From NCBI RefSeq assembly GCF_021917145.1, contig NC_061062.1, positions 12,470,282 to 12,534,281 of the forward strand: 64,000 nucleotides of DNA. The letters run 5' to 3'. This document shows positions 54,430 through 64,000 of this stretch, piece by piece (the stretch's first letter is position 1; each line of letters begins with the position of its first letter). The position numbers were made by a program, and so were the translations under genes. The notes under the pieces were generated by a model. That model searched no databases and was not told the origin of the DNA. It worked only from the letters and a program-made list of their open reading frames with translations. This DNA is from Hypomesus transpacificus. Its lineage: Eukaryota; Chordata; Actinopteri; Osmeriformes; Osmeridae.

Positions 54430-54530
54430 GATGTGCGAAAAGAAAGACAGACGGGTTGGCCTGCCGTAAAAGACAGGGGTTTTGCGGAAGTGACGACGTT
54501 TGTCACCCTTCTTCGAAGGATGTGTAGAGA
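54430..54530 (-). promoter_or_regulatory. rpl13a promoter with 5'-TOP-like start
   Basis: Just upstream of the start codon on the minus strand there are pyrimidine runs beginning with C, namely CCCCTGTCTTTTACGG and CTGTCTTTCTTTTCGC. These fit a 5' terminal oligopyrimidine start, the translational control element of ribosomal protein mRNAs. No TATA box at the usual distance. Which C is the start cannot be told. Confidence 0.5.
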
Positions 54531-54943
54531 TTTCATATCAGACTTGCATAGGTTTGTAGCCACCCTCTGGACAGAATGAGTAACGTAATTTTCATTGTGC
54601 AAATGACAGGGAGAACTGACAATGATTGTTGATAGTTGATTGATCCAAACGATCATTTCTCAAATGTGCTAAATTGATCACATTTAACGTGACTTCTGTG
54701 ACGTTGTATACAACAAATATTCCGCTCTCTGGAAAGAAACTTCAGTCTTTCAAATAGAGACAGGTGTACCCTACTTTGTGAACTATTAGTAACCTTATCT
54801 ACAGTATAAACAAGTGTAACGTGAGGGTTCAGTATATGGTGGTTGGATCACTCGTAAAAGAAGAGACAGCCAGATGGAGACAGATAACTTTCTTATAACA
54901 GCACTTTACTTTTTCACCACACTTAATCAGTCACCGCCTGAAC

Positions 54944-55898
54944 TATGGAGTTAGATTAGTTTCATAATTCAAACAAACAAACGCAACACGATTCAAACAA
55001 ACTTAACACGATCCAAACAAACGCAACACGATTCATACAAACATAACACGATTCAAACAAACGTAACACGATTCACAAATAAATGACCCTATTACATTCG
55101 TTTGCAACCTGACAAACACAAGTTACAAATCCCTGCATTCGTTGGTATGAATCCTTGCATTCGTTCGTGTGGATTTTTGGAACTTTCCTGACGCGCTTTG
55201 ATCCACAAATGCATTTTTTCTAAAAGATATCCTCTGCAGCCTATCAGATGTCTCCAATTTTAGCCAATCACCGGAGAATGTCTAATATGGGTAGACGGGC
55301 TCTGCGTTAGCCTAGGAAACACGGAAAATGACTAAACATGAATCCTGCCATTCTCAACAATATTTAATCAGGTATGATCATCGGTTTAATAAGATTAACA
55401 AGCAATATTTCACCTACATGCTACCAGACGACATTGCTCGTGATCTGAAGGAGACGATGTCCGTCATTATGGCAGGTTGTTGAAGTCCACATAGACACGT
55501 TAATGTGATTGGCTAAAATTGGAAGAGACGATCTGATAGGCTGCTGAGGATATCTTTTAGAAAAAATGCATTTGTGGATCAAAGCGCGTCAGGAAAGTTC
55601 CAAAAATCCACACGAACGAATGCAAGGATTCACACCAACGAATGCAGGGATTTGTAACTTGTGTTTGTCAGGTTGCAAACGAATGTAATAAGGTCATTTA
55701 TTTGTGAATCGCTTTACATTTGTGAATCACGAAATACATTTGTGAATCGTGTTACGTTTGTTTGAATCGTGTTACGTTTGTTTGTTTGATTCGTGTTATG
55801 TTTGTATGAATCGTGTTACGTTTGTTTGGATCGTGTTAAGTTTGTTTGAATCGTGTTGCGTTTGTTTGTTTGAATTATGAAACTAATCTAACTCCATA
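54944..55898. mobile_element. Fold-back transposable element, 955 bp
   Basis: Very long inverted repeats: left arm 54,944-55,271, loop 55,272-55,504, right arm 55,505-55,898. The tips are TATGGAGTTAGATTAGTTTC and its exact complement. CTGAAC occurs directly on both outer sides (54,938-54,943 and 55,899-55,904), a 6-bp target duplication. The outer arm parts are tandem arrays of about 18-20 bp (CGATTCAAACAAACGTAACA-like). The inner parts are unique (CCAAAAATCCACACGAACGA, ATCAAAGCGCGTCAGG). The right arm is longer because it has extra subrepeats. The loop holds a 51-codon open frame. No transposase is recognised and the superfamily is not assigned. Confidence 0.9.
55328..55483 (+). CDS. Small open frame in the fold-back element loop (hypothetical)
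   Basis: Starts at AAAATGACT and runs 51 codons to TGA, nearly the whole loop between the inverted arms. The product starts MTKHESCHSQQYLIRYD and ends KETMSVIMAGC, with mixed composition and not low complexity. It contains LPDDIARDLKET. I do not recognise it. It could be a remnant of a transposase or host exon captured by the element, or chance. Confidence 0.2.
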   Translation: MTKHESCHSQQYLIRYDHRFNKINKQYFTYMLPDDIARDLKETMSVIMAGC

Positions 55899-55904
55899 CT
55901 GAAC

Positions 55905-56145
55905 CGTCGTCTCTCGCTCACATGTTGCTCATCAACCAATCAAACGTTAGCAGAACGGAAACTAAGGTAAATGTCAGGAAACTACAGAAGTAGATTATTG
56001 TAACCCTATAGTAACTGTGTAACACAAATAGGTAAGTAGTTAACTGTGTAAACATTGTAAATATATCTTTAGTAGATAGACCCTAAATATATGAATGACT
56101 TGTAAACCTTACACAAGCATCACACAACTTAGTCTCTGATATTGT
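55905..56145. other. Short intergenic gap
   Basis: About 240 bases between the fold-back element and the atp5if1 3' end. Nothing recognised. Confidence 0.5.
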
Positions 56146-56151
56146 TTTATT
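56146..56151 (-). terminator. Likely atp5if1 polyadenylation signal
   Basis: AATAAA on the minus strand, about 395 bases past the atp5if1 stop codon. Confidence 0.5.
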
Positions 56152-56544
56152 TCATAGCAGTCATAGTTGAACACTTGCATGCAGATATTGAGTAGGCTAC
56201 TTTGAAAGTTTCAATAAAAGGCAATAATGTAATTTTTCTTTCTTTCCTTTTTTCTGTAAAACATCCCTTTCCATTCCTTTAAATACATGTCTACATTCCA
56301 AGTCAAAAATATGAATGAGAGCACACAATAAAGGTAAAATCTGAGGATGCTTGAATGATTGCAATTTAAAAAACTCAAACATTTTGGACATTCAACTGCA
56401 CATTCACTGGAAAATCTTCTGCATGCATTGCAGGCAATTTACTAAGGACTTTGGCAATCAAGAATGACAGAGCTTCACACCATGATTGTTAGAGAGCTTT
56501 GTCAAGCAATAGATAAAGAGCTTTGTTTGGGTTTTGTCACAGTC

Positions 56545-57822
56545 TCAGTCATCATGTTTCAGCTTTCGGATCTTTCCCTTGTGGCGGTCAATCTCTCTTT
56601 GCATACGCTCAATCTCTTTCTTGTGATGGTCAATCTCCTCTTGGTGGTGCTGCCTCAGAGCAGCTAGCTGCTCCTGCTCTTTGCGTCTACAGAGGGAGGG
56701 GAGATGGAGAAAATGTGTAAGGACAGGTAGCATGTCAAAACAAGCTAGATGCTACTAGCACAACAGTACATTTTCCTATTTACCTCTAGCTACTGTTACT
56801 TTTAGATTACGGTCTGTCATGACTTAACTATATTTGAAAAAAATACCATACTCGGGGGGAATAGGAATTAGGAAAAACCAATAGCAGGTCCACTTAGGGT
56901 CTGGAATGACATTTAGGGACTTTGTCATTTTTGTAAGGGGCCCAAAAAGCAGGCAATATCAGGTCTGGAAAACGGAGTCACCCTCACCTGAAGTACATTT
57001 CCTCCTCAGCAACCTGCTTCTTCCCCATGGCTCCTCCTGCCTCCCTGATTGATCCTCCACCTCCTCCTCCCTTCCCTGCACCTTTGCCCAGCTCACCCAG
57101 CTGAATCATGGGAAAGATAACATACAATGAATATACCGAATATTATCACAATGACATACTGTTTAGCACACAGGCTATCTTGAGCACATTTGCCCTTTCA
57201 TTTCTTTGTCCTTGAAATAGGGTCCTTTCACTATGGACATGATTTCACAATTAGGAAGTAGGGTGTGAGATTCTTAGCTGCTACCCTATACTTTTAACAA
57301 TAGGAAACTGATTATGTAATGTTATACCAAAGTGTATAGTTATACCAGAATTTACGAAAATATGAGAATAATGCTCTCAAAAGCGACACTATTGAGAGCT
57401 ACAATTGGCAACATCCATTCACGGGGAGGCATTCACTCCAGAACAGTGTTGTCTAATGAAACGTCAAGCCCAAAGAAAATCTGCCTACATTGGCTACAAC
57501 GTGTTTATGTAGGCCTATATATGTTTATGCTATTCTTGAACAATGTTGCCATAAGAAATGCTTATATTGAACCAACGCGGAGAATAAATACGCATTGCTA
57601 AAAGGTAAGTATATATACTTTAATATGTATATAAGAAATTTAAAACATCCTCTGAAGAAGTTGAGGGCAATGGTGTGGATTATCTGAACGCTGAAGATAT
57701 AAACTTTAGACTTATAGTGACAGAGAAATGTGACTATTACGTATTCAATTTACCTGGTCGGATGACATCCTTAGCTGTGTGGCGAGGAAGCTCCTAACGT
57801 TGGGCCTCAGAAATCTTGCCAT
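56545..57822 (-). CDS. atp5if1: Mitochondrial ATPase inhibitory factor 1
   Basis: A small matrix protein that blocks ATP hydrolysis by F1Fo-ATP synthase when the matrix acidifies. Three exons (57754-57822, 56988-57100, 56545-56686) with GT-AG borders give 107 residues (human 106). Exon 1 encodes a basic, acid-free presequence ([20 protein letters not shown]). Exon 2 holds the inhibitory segment [19 protein letters not shown], preceded by an unusual glycine-rich stretch ([13 protein letters not shown]). Exon 3 is a His-rich coiled coil ([20 protein letters not shown]) ending KLKHDD as in mammals. Fish often have two copies (a and b), and I cannot say which this is. A 112-bp inverted-repeat element lies about 290 bases upstream. 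Confidence 0.93.
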
Positions 57823-58110
57823 TTTTCGTTCTGACACATACCACTGACTGGTATGCCCTTGTCAACCAAAATACACCAAAATATGACCTTTCCATTAGAC
57901 AACAGTGGGTGCGTACAGCGATGCATAGGGCTTTGTTATTGTGTAATTAATTATTTTAAAGTGTACTTCTTTACAGTCTGGATCGTTTCTTAATTATTAC
58001 TACTGTAATTTAACTTATGCCAGGATCCTGAATTTGATCAATAGCGATAGCTGCAAAGCTTACAAATAAGTGACCCCTGCTGAATGGTATGGTCCAACAC
58101 AGGAACCAAA

Positions 58111-58222
58111 AGGTGCGTTCGACTTCATGCAGCGCCGGCGTCGCCTGCAGCCCGGCTGACTTGAAGCAGCCAATGGCATTCTCAGCTTCAAGTCAGCCGG
58201 CTGCATGAAGTCGAGCACACCT
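58111..58222. mobile_element. Short palindromic MITE-like element
   Basis: Arms start AGGTGCGTTCGACTTCATGC and, on the other strand, AGGTGTGCTCGACTTCATGC, then share CCGGCTGACTTGAAGC. The left arm carries about 17 extra G/C-rich bases (GCCGGCGTCGCCTGCAG). The loop is about 15 bases. There is no open frame and no clear target duplication. Confidence 0.75.
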
Positions 58223-59721
58223 GTTGTTACGCAGCACACACTTCGTCGTCGAGTAACTCCCGTGTTTTGGCGATCAAAAGCATATCTATCACACATGTTG
58301 TCTATGATCAAATGTAGCTTCTTTGTTGTGACGTTCACCCTTGTCACACACTTGTATCACAGAATGGACTTTAAAATGCAGGCCCATATATTTATAGAGA
58401 AAATTAAACAAACGTCACGAGTCACTTACGTCCATGACTAAATCTGACTGAAGTCAGGTGCTTTGAGGGATTTTATTCACAATTCCGCAAGAAAAGTCAG
58501 TTTCTCCCACAGTATCAAACCAAACACTGAGTCACTTGATGTTAGGTGCCCAAGGAACTTTGCGTCTCCACATTAAATCACACCTTGCACACACACAGGC
58601 AAAAAAAAACTAAGCATAACATATTAATAAGTATCCAAACCACATTCAAATATGCCAAAAGTTTGCATAAACTTTTTATCCAGTCCATTTACCATTAAAT
58701 GCAGATTCATAAAATAAATTATTTACAGGTAATGGTCACATTTTTGTTTACAAATAAATGCATAGAAAAAAATGAGGTTTTGAAGAAAAAAAAAACTGAC
58801 AGCTCTACGTCTGAATATCTTAACATTTGAAAATCTAAACTTATCATTCCTTTATGCACTTCCATTCAGCTAGTTACTTTTTATACTTTAGAATTTCCGT
58901 CTCATGTTATCAGCTAACCGTGCAGAATCAGAGAACACAGGCACTCAAATTTAATTATGATGATCAGTAATGATCCTTCTGAAATGCAGTTATGAGTTAA
59001 TATGGAAAAAGGCAAACCTTTTTGAATTTCCCAGTATTCAACCACAAAACAATTACACCAGTCAAATGGAATTGGTTGACTGGATGATATACCTGTGCTT
59101 ACTTATTAAATAGTCAATTTACTGTGGGTTATATTACTGTATAAAAATACGCTTGATGTTCAGGGGTGGACTTTAAGTCTATGACTGAGGATTTTGACGT
59201 CTATAAATCCTTCCAACATGACAGTGCTGATAAGAAGAGCAATGGCGTTACTCTTTCCATGCACATTTAGAAGTTTTAGGAGTATTTTTGGAAAGATTAA
59301 GTAACAAATTGTTCTTAATCAACTAAAATTGAATAAAAACATAGACAAAATATAATGAGCAACCCTTGCAAATAGTAACCTGTAATCGCAACAGCAATTT
59401 CGGCTCCTGGAATATGTGTGTGTATGTGCACAGCAGTTTCCCTATCTCACGCTCTTCTGAGGGTGCTTGTGCAGATTATTTTTTGTTTTTCTACAAGTAG
59501 TTAAAATAAAGAAGAATAAAAACAATTGAAACTGTATGGAAAATAATGTGAAGTTGAATCCAAAATAAAAAGGTAAAATAGACTGGGGGGGGGGGGGGGG
59601 GTACAGAGGTACAGAGAGAGATTGAGAAAGAGAGAGAGAGAGCAGTAGATCAGAGGGCGTGTAGTGACCTCCGGAGACCCTTGGGGAGAGCTGGTGGTTG
59701 TGCGTCCCCCCTTTGACCCCG
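58223..59721 (-). other. zmpste24 3' untranslated region and flank
   Basis: Downstream of zmpste24 on the minus strand and 5' of atp5if1. AT-rich. A 17-base G run (59,585-59,601) sits 120 bases past the zmpste24 stop and would be C17 in the transcript. A possible AATAAA on the minus strand is at 58,472-58,477, which would make a 1.25-kb 3' UTR. No coding exon seen. Confidence 0.4.
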
Positions 59722-62700
59722 TCAGTCCTGCTTGATCCCCAGGGCTCTGAGCCTCTCCAGGAGAGGAGGGTGCGAGTAGTGCCACATGGAGAACAGCCAG
59801 TCAGCCACAGGAAAGCCTAGGTTGTCTTTGTTCAGCTTGATAAGGGCGGAGTACAGCTCAGAGGCCTTGCCCATTGCCCGTGCAAAGGCATCTGCCTGGA
59901 ACTCGAACCGGCGACTCAGCACCGTGAGACAGAAGGAGAGGAGCTGGAGGGAAGAGAGTGAGGAAAAAAAACCTGAAGTCTACCACTTACAGAACAACAA
60001 TAACTAACCTCTTTTTAAGGTTACAGTCAGAGATGTCAAGGCATTATTTATGAAATAGTCACCTCATTGTATGGAGAAAAGATGAATTGGAAGATGATCA
60101 TCAACCCAATCAATGTGGGCTGGTTGTCATAGAATCCAAATGCTAGGAACAGCTCTCTCCGGCCAATCATAACAGCAAAAAGGAAGAAGCAAAGGAAGGA
60201 GTTCATCTAGAAGTACAAAATAAAGGATTATTATCATATCATGTGTATACTGTAATTTAATGTGTATATATTATTATTTATTGTAATTCTGTAACAATTC
60301 TGTAATAATAGTATGTAAATCAATAGTGTAGAACACAACAGTTTTAAATTTTGTAAAATGCACCTGGCTGATGACAATGTTTTTCACAGTGTGGCCCAGC
60401 TTCCAGTGACCAAGCTCATGTCCCAGAACCGCCAGGATCTCTGGGTTGTTACAGCCTTGCTTCTTATTCTGGAAAGAGTCAGACACATTAACTGTTGGTT
60501 ATTGTATCATCCTAACTGGGAGTGTTTAGTCCCCGTCTATGAGTTCTCCCCAAGAAGTGCGTCAATGATTCCCAGCAGAACCCTTCAATGAACTCTCCAG
60601 GTTCTTTTAGGCACTTTTGTAGAAAACTGCAGCCTACTAATCATTTTATTTTCCAAGGACTTTTGATGCTCACTGTGTTGTCATGACTACTGTGACTACC
60701 TGCCACTACATCTCCCTTGTATAGGGGTATATCTGACCTTAGGCTTGGCTTTGGCCTCAGTGGCTGCATCACCATCTTCTGTCTGCTCTGGCTGGGGCTC
60801 ACCAGCCTTGTTGAGGGGGGAGTAGTCCTCCAGCAGGGTGTCGAACAGAACAATGCGTTTGTTCTTAAAGAAACCATAGAAGTAGGCGTTGCTGTGGGAG
60901 GAGCGTTTGGAACCTGGTGAAATGGAAAGGAATTTGACTTTTTTAAACCTCATCTAAGAACACAGCAGGTGTTCTTATTTCATACAGCCAATCATACGTT
61001 CAGTAATTGCACTTTTGTACATCGCTTTAGATAAGTGTCTACTAAATGATGATTTCTGTGTAATTGATGTATCCATGTCAAGTGTCAGGACAGACAGAAA
61101 AACTGTACTTAGATTGTAGTTACTGAGAAACTCACCTTCAACTACATAGACCTTGGTGAGAGGGAAACTAATGGACTTAGCCATAGTCTCAATATCTGTC
61201 TTCAACTCTCCCTCTGGCAAAGGGGTAAACTTGTCAAACAGGGGAGCTATGTAGTCAGCATAGATGGTTACTAGCACCTGAGGAACAGATTAATTGAAAT
61301 AATCAAAATATGCAATGTGCCAATGGAAAAGCAAAACAAATACAAAATAACAGAATTTTAAATTGTGTACTTTATAGTGATCTATGTAAAGCTTTATTCT
61401 TTGTTGTTTTCAGTCACTGTTGTCTGCAGTTTGGATATGGCTGGCCTAATCTAGATTGGACTAACCAGAGAAACACCCAGAGTGAAGAGCCAGGCATAGA
61501 TGAAGAAATAGTCTCCGCCTATCTTGATGATGTAGAGGAGCAGTGAAGTGACAGGCAACAGGATACATTGGGTCACAATAAATTTCTTAACAGCATCCTT
61601 TAGAAAGAACCCAATTGTCTGAGGAGAGAAAATATAGGAACACCAGAGAGAAGAATAGACACAAGTAAGAACAATTTATGTAACAGTTACACAAAAACTG
61701 AAGTTTTTTGTATGTGCATATTTATTTGTGTGTGCGCATGTGTATTGTGTACATAAGGAAACCCCCATGGACTTTTGACTGTTCACCTGCTGGTTGAAGC
61801 CATGCTTCTCCTCAATGACAAAAGTGTTGTAGATACTCCAGGGAAGGCCAGTGAAGGCACTGAACAGGGTGGCCAGTGTCAGGAAAGCAAGGGACTGGGA
61901 GATCTACAACCAAATAACATCAACAAACTAGTACAAACAAATCCCAATGGTCATGTATGTAGTGGTAGTAGTCTATCTATTGTCATTGTGTGATTATTCT
62001 AAAATCCTCAAGGGGCATGCTAACCTCATACTCGGGGCCCAATCCAAAGCGAGCAGTTACAGACCCAGCTACTCCCCACATGAAAGGGATTCCACCAAGG
62101 AGTAAGATGAGCTGTGATGTAAGAAAACAGTGAGGAAATGTTATAACAAAGGGGCCAGTTCTTACAAAGATTCTCCTTTGTCAGTATATCGGTATATCTA
62201 AGTATGGGATATTGGTTGGCAGAAAAGTGGTGACAAGTCACCAAAAGTTAATCTCTTAGTATGTTCTTACCGTGCCCTCCGTTTCTGAATAGAGTCCTGA
62301 CCAGAAGCTAAAGTTACTCTTGTCCAGCTGGTAAAGGCGGGACTTCTCAAAGGTGTCAGTGTCCATGATCTTCCCCAGCTCCTTGGGTACATGTGTGGTT
62401 GACCTGTATATCCTCCGCTGATTGACAAGAGAAACTCTTGACTCGAGCATTCCGACAAAGTCGTGTACATGCAATGTTAAAATGAACATTTCACGTAACG
62501 CCAACTATTTTACAAAATCACTTTCCATTTCTCAATATTGATAGTTGGCAAACTAAATGTGAGAAAGGGTAGCAGTCGAAGCAGCTTCCAGCTAGCAAGC
62601 AGGCTTTATCAATAAGACAACGTTTGATTTTGGTTAGTTATGCTTGACAGTTAGACTACGAAACACAATATAATAATCTCCCATTACCTGTCTGTAAGCA

Positions 62701-62786
62701 AGGTACGCCTCCCATAGATACACTGTCCATGAAAATCCCAGTACAGCATAGAATATCTGCTTTTCAATTGGGAGATCAAGCAACAT
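59722..62786 (-). CDS. zmpste24: CAAX prenyl protease 1 / zinc metalloprotease STE24
   Basis: A multi-pass ER and inner nuclear membrane protease that removes the AAX tripeptide from prenylated proteins and makes the second cut of prelamin A. Ten exons (5' to 3'): 62688-62786, 62271-62417, 62025-62111, 61787-61903, 61466-61618, 61136-61277, 60738-60913, 60364-60468, 60063-60206, 59722-59943. All have GT-AG borders and join to 463 residues (human 475). The zinc site is intact: HELGH at 324-328 and the third ligand E404 in FEFQADAF, equal to human H335, H339 and E415. Other landmarks are [60 protein letters not shown] and [18 protein letters not shown]. Shorter loop sequence before KKQGC accounts for part of the length difference. 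A SINE tail sits in intron 6. Confidence 0.96.
61022..61050 (+). mobile_element. SINE-tail fragment in zmpste24 intron 6
   Basis: ATCGCTTTAGATAAGTGTCT-ACTAAATGAT is a diverged form of the fish SINE tail TCGCTTTGGATAAAAGCGTC-TGCTAAATGA. Only the tail remains. Confidence 0.55.
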
Positions 62787-63378
62787 TTTTTCTGTTCTTC
62801 GTTTAGCCAGCAAGCTGCCTAGCTATTTTGAGTGAGTGGACTGGCTGCTAGACAGCTTAGCTAACTCCACCGGTACTTAGCTACGGTTATGCGTTACAGT
62901 TTTCCGATCCGATGATAATTTAGTACTTGTTAAACGTTTGTATGTGGTGTGTCTGTCCCAGTGTTGCTTGGTTTTGCTTCAAATAAACTAAACTATGTAA
63001 AGTGAAGATCATGCTCATTTGCTCTAGGTAGCCATTCAAGCGAGCTTCTGATGCAACTATCAAATGCGCTCACCAGGAAATCAACGTAGAGAATGCAATA
63101 ATTAAAGTTCCGGACTCAGAAGCCGCACATGGCATCTGCAACTCCTAAAGTGCTCCATTTAATCAAGTAACATTACACATGATACAACCGAAATATATAG
63201 AAGCAATGTGAATTTTGTCTCGGATGTTGAAGCCATTAGTGTAGAACGTGTTCAGATGCTAATTGTAACCCACTAAATTTAGCCTCTGTCAGTTTGATTT
63301 TGCTTTATGGATCATCTTAGGAGAAATATGTTTGAATCATTGTTGACAAGGTGACTCTGAGTCTTTGTAGCTGCTTTT
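62787..63378 (-). promoter_or_regulatory. zmpste24 upstream region
   Basis: 592 bases between the zmpste24 start codon and the stop codon of the next minus-strand gene. It must hold the zmpste24 promoter and the upstream gene's 3' end. No TATA box or clear polyadenylation signal was picked out. Confidence 0.4.
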
Positions 63379-63995
63379 CTATTTCTCCATCTCAGAAGCA
63401 CTGCTGCTTCTGCCTTGTAGTCTCTTGCTCTTGAGTAAGTGCAAGTGGCAGTGAGTAGAGCAGCAGGGCTGGTGTCTCCCATGTGAACCACCTTGATTCT
63501 CCAATACTCTCCTCAGTGCTCTGACTCTCAGCTCCAGGCACTTGACCTTTGTCAGCAGAGGGCATCGGCGTCTCTTTTTAGACTCCCTCTTCGGTTTGTC
63601 TGCAAAGTGCACCCATTTCACGCGATGTTTGGTCAGCCACCACCGGACATCCTGACAACATTGCGAAAATATAACATCCAATGACACACCCTAGTCACAT
63701 AATGAGGATGGGGAGGTAAGATACTGAGCATTTTATTTTAGCCACATAATTAAAAACAAACATAATTAAGCAGATAACAGGATCAATTTGATCCTTCATA
63801 TAGGTGATGCACTGGTCTCTATACCTGTACAGCAAACCGTATCCTCTCCCAATAGATGTAGCACAGGTAGCACAGGGCGACTACGAAAGAGATGGTCTCA
63901 CAATTCCACCCACTGAAGACGGACTGGGCCTGACGGGAAAGGCTCACCATGTATGTTACTTGTCTAACTTGACTGCTGCCGTTGGTGGCCATCAT
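63379..63995 (-). CDS. Small transmembrane/coiled-coil protein, TMCO2-like
   Basis: Two exons (63825-63995 and 63379-63651) joined by a GT-AG intron give 147 residues. Residues about 34-48 (ISFVVALCYLCYIYW) form one hydrophobic, membrane-spanning stretch. It is followed by a very basic region (RWWLTKH, KRESKKRRR) and a heptad-like helix (KVKCLELRVRALRRVLENQ), then a Cys/His-rich segment and an SSSASEMEK end. I do not recognise the sequence itself. In human, TMCO2 (a small transmembrane and coiled-coil protein) lies directly upstream of ZMPSTE24 on the same strand, and the order is the same here, so a tmco2 orthologue is the best guess. The start is the first of two adjacent ATGs, five bases from the window edge. 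An upstream exon outside the window cannot be excluded. Confidence 0.55.
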
Positions 63996-64000
63996 GAGTT

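Noticed and set aside
57332..57601. 89-residue plus-strand open frame
   Set aside because: Lies in the atp5if1 intron on the other strand, with no family resemblance or splice context.

Overview
This is eukaryotic, almost certainly teleost fish, genomic DNA. The genes carry vertebrate protein families split by GT-AG introns. Intergenic DNA is full of (CA)n/(GA)n microsatellites, G-rich minisatellites, fish-type tRNA-derived SINEs and Tc1/mariner relics. The species cannot be fixed from the sequence alone. All gene calls come from reading the translations and splice sites by eye; no search was run.

Layout. 1-24,800 is gene-poor DNA with simple repeats, two related minisatellites, a 132-bp dispersed repeat in two copies, a segmental duplication flanked by 35-bp direct repeats, and a possible 5' untranslated exon near 11.9-12.25 kb. 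24,846-26,009 (+) is an intronless serotonin receptor gene, htr1d. 26,010-45,400 is a gene desert with SINEs, a collapsed Tc1 element and one weak candidate transcription unit at 39.6-40.0 kb. From 45.4 kb to the end is a compact block on the minus strand: hnrnpr (ten coding exons), rpl13a (seven exons, with box C/D snoRNAs in its introns, including three U33-type copies), a 955-bp fold-back mobile element, atp5if1 (three exons), zmpste24 (ten exons), and a two-exon small membrane/coiled-coil gene that is probably tmco2.

The genes do not form a pathway. They are a receptor, an RNA-binding protein, a ribosomal protein that hosts rRNA-modification guides, a mitochondrial ATPase inhibitor and a prenyl-protein/lamin A protease. 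The content matches human 1p34-p36 (HTR1D and HNRNPR; TMCO2 next to ZMPSTE24; ATP5IF1), with RPL13A (human chr 19) added. The tmco2-zmpste24 order and orientation are the same as in human.

The best leads are: the fold-back element with near-perfect long arms, a 6-bp target duplication and a 51-codon ORF in its loop; the three U33-type snoRNAs spread over three introns of one host gene; and the segmental duplication bounded by 35-bp direct repeats.
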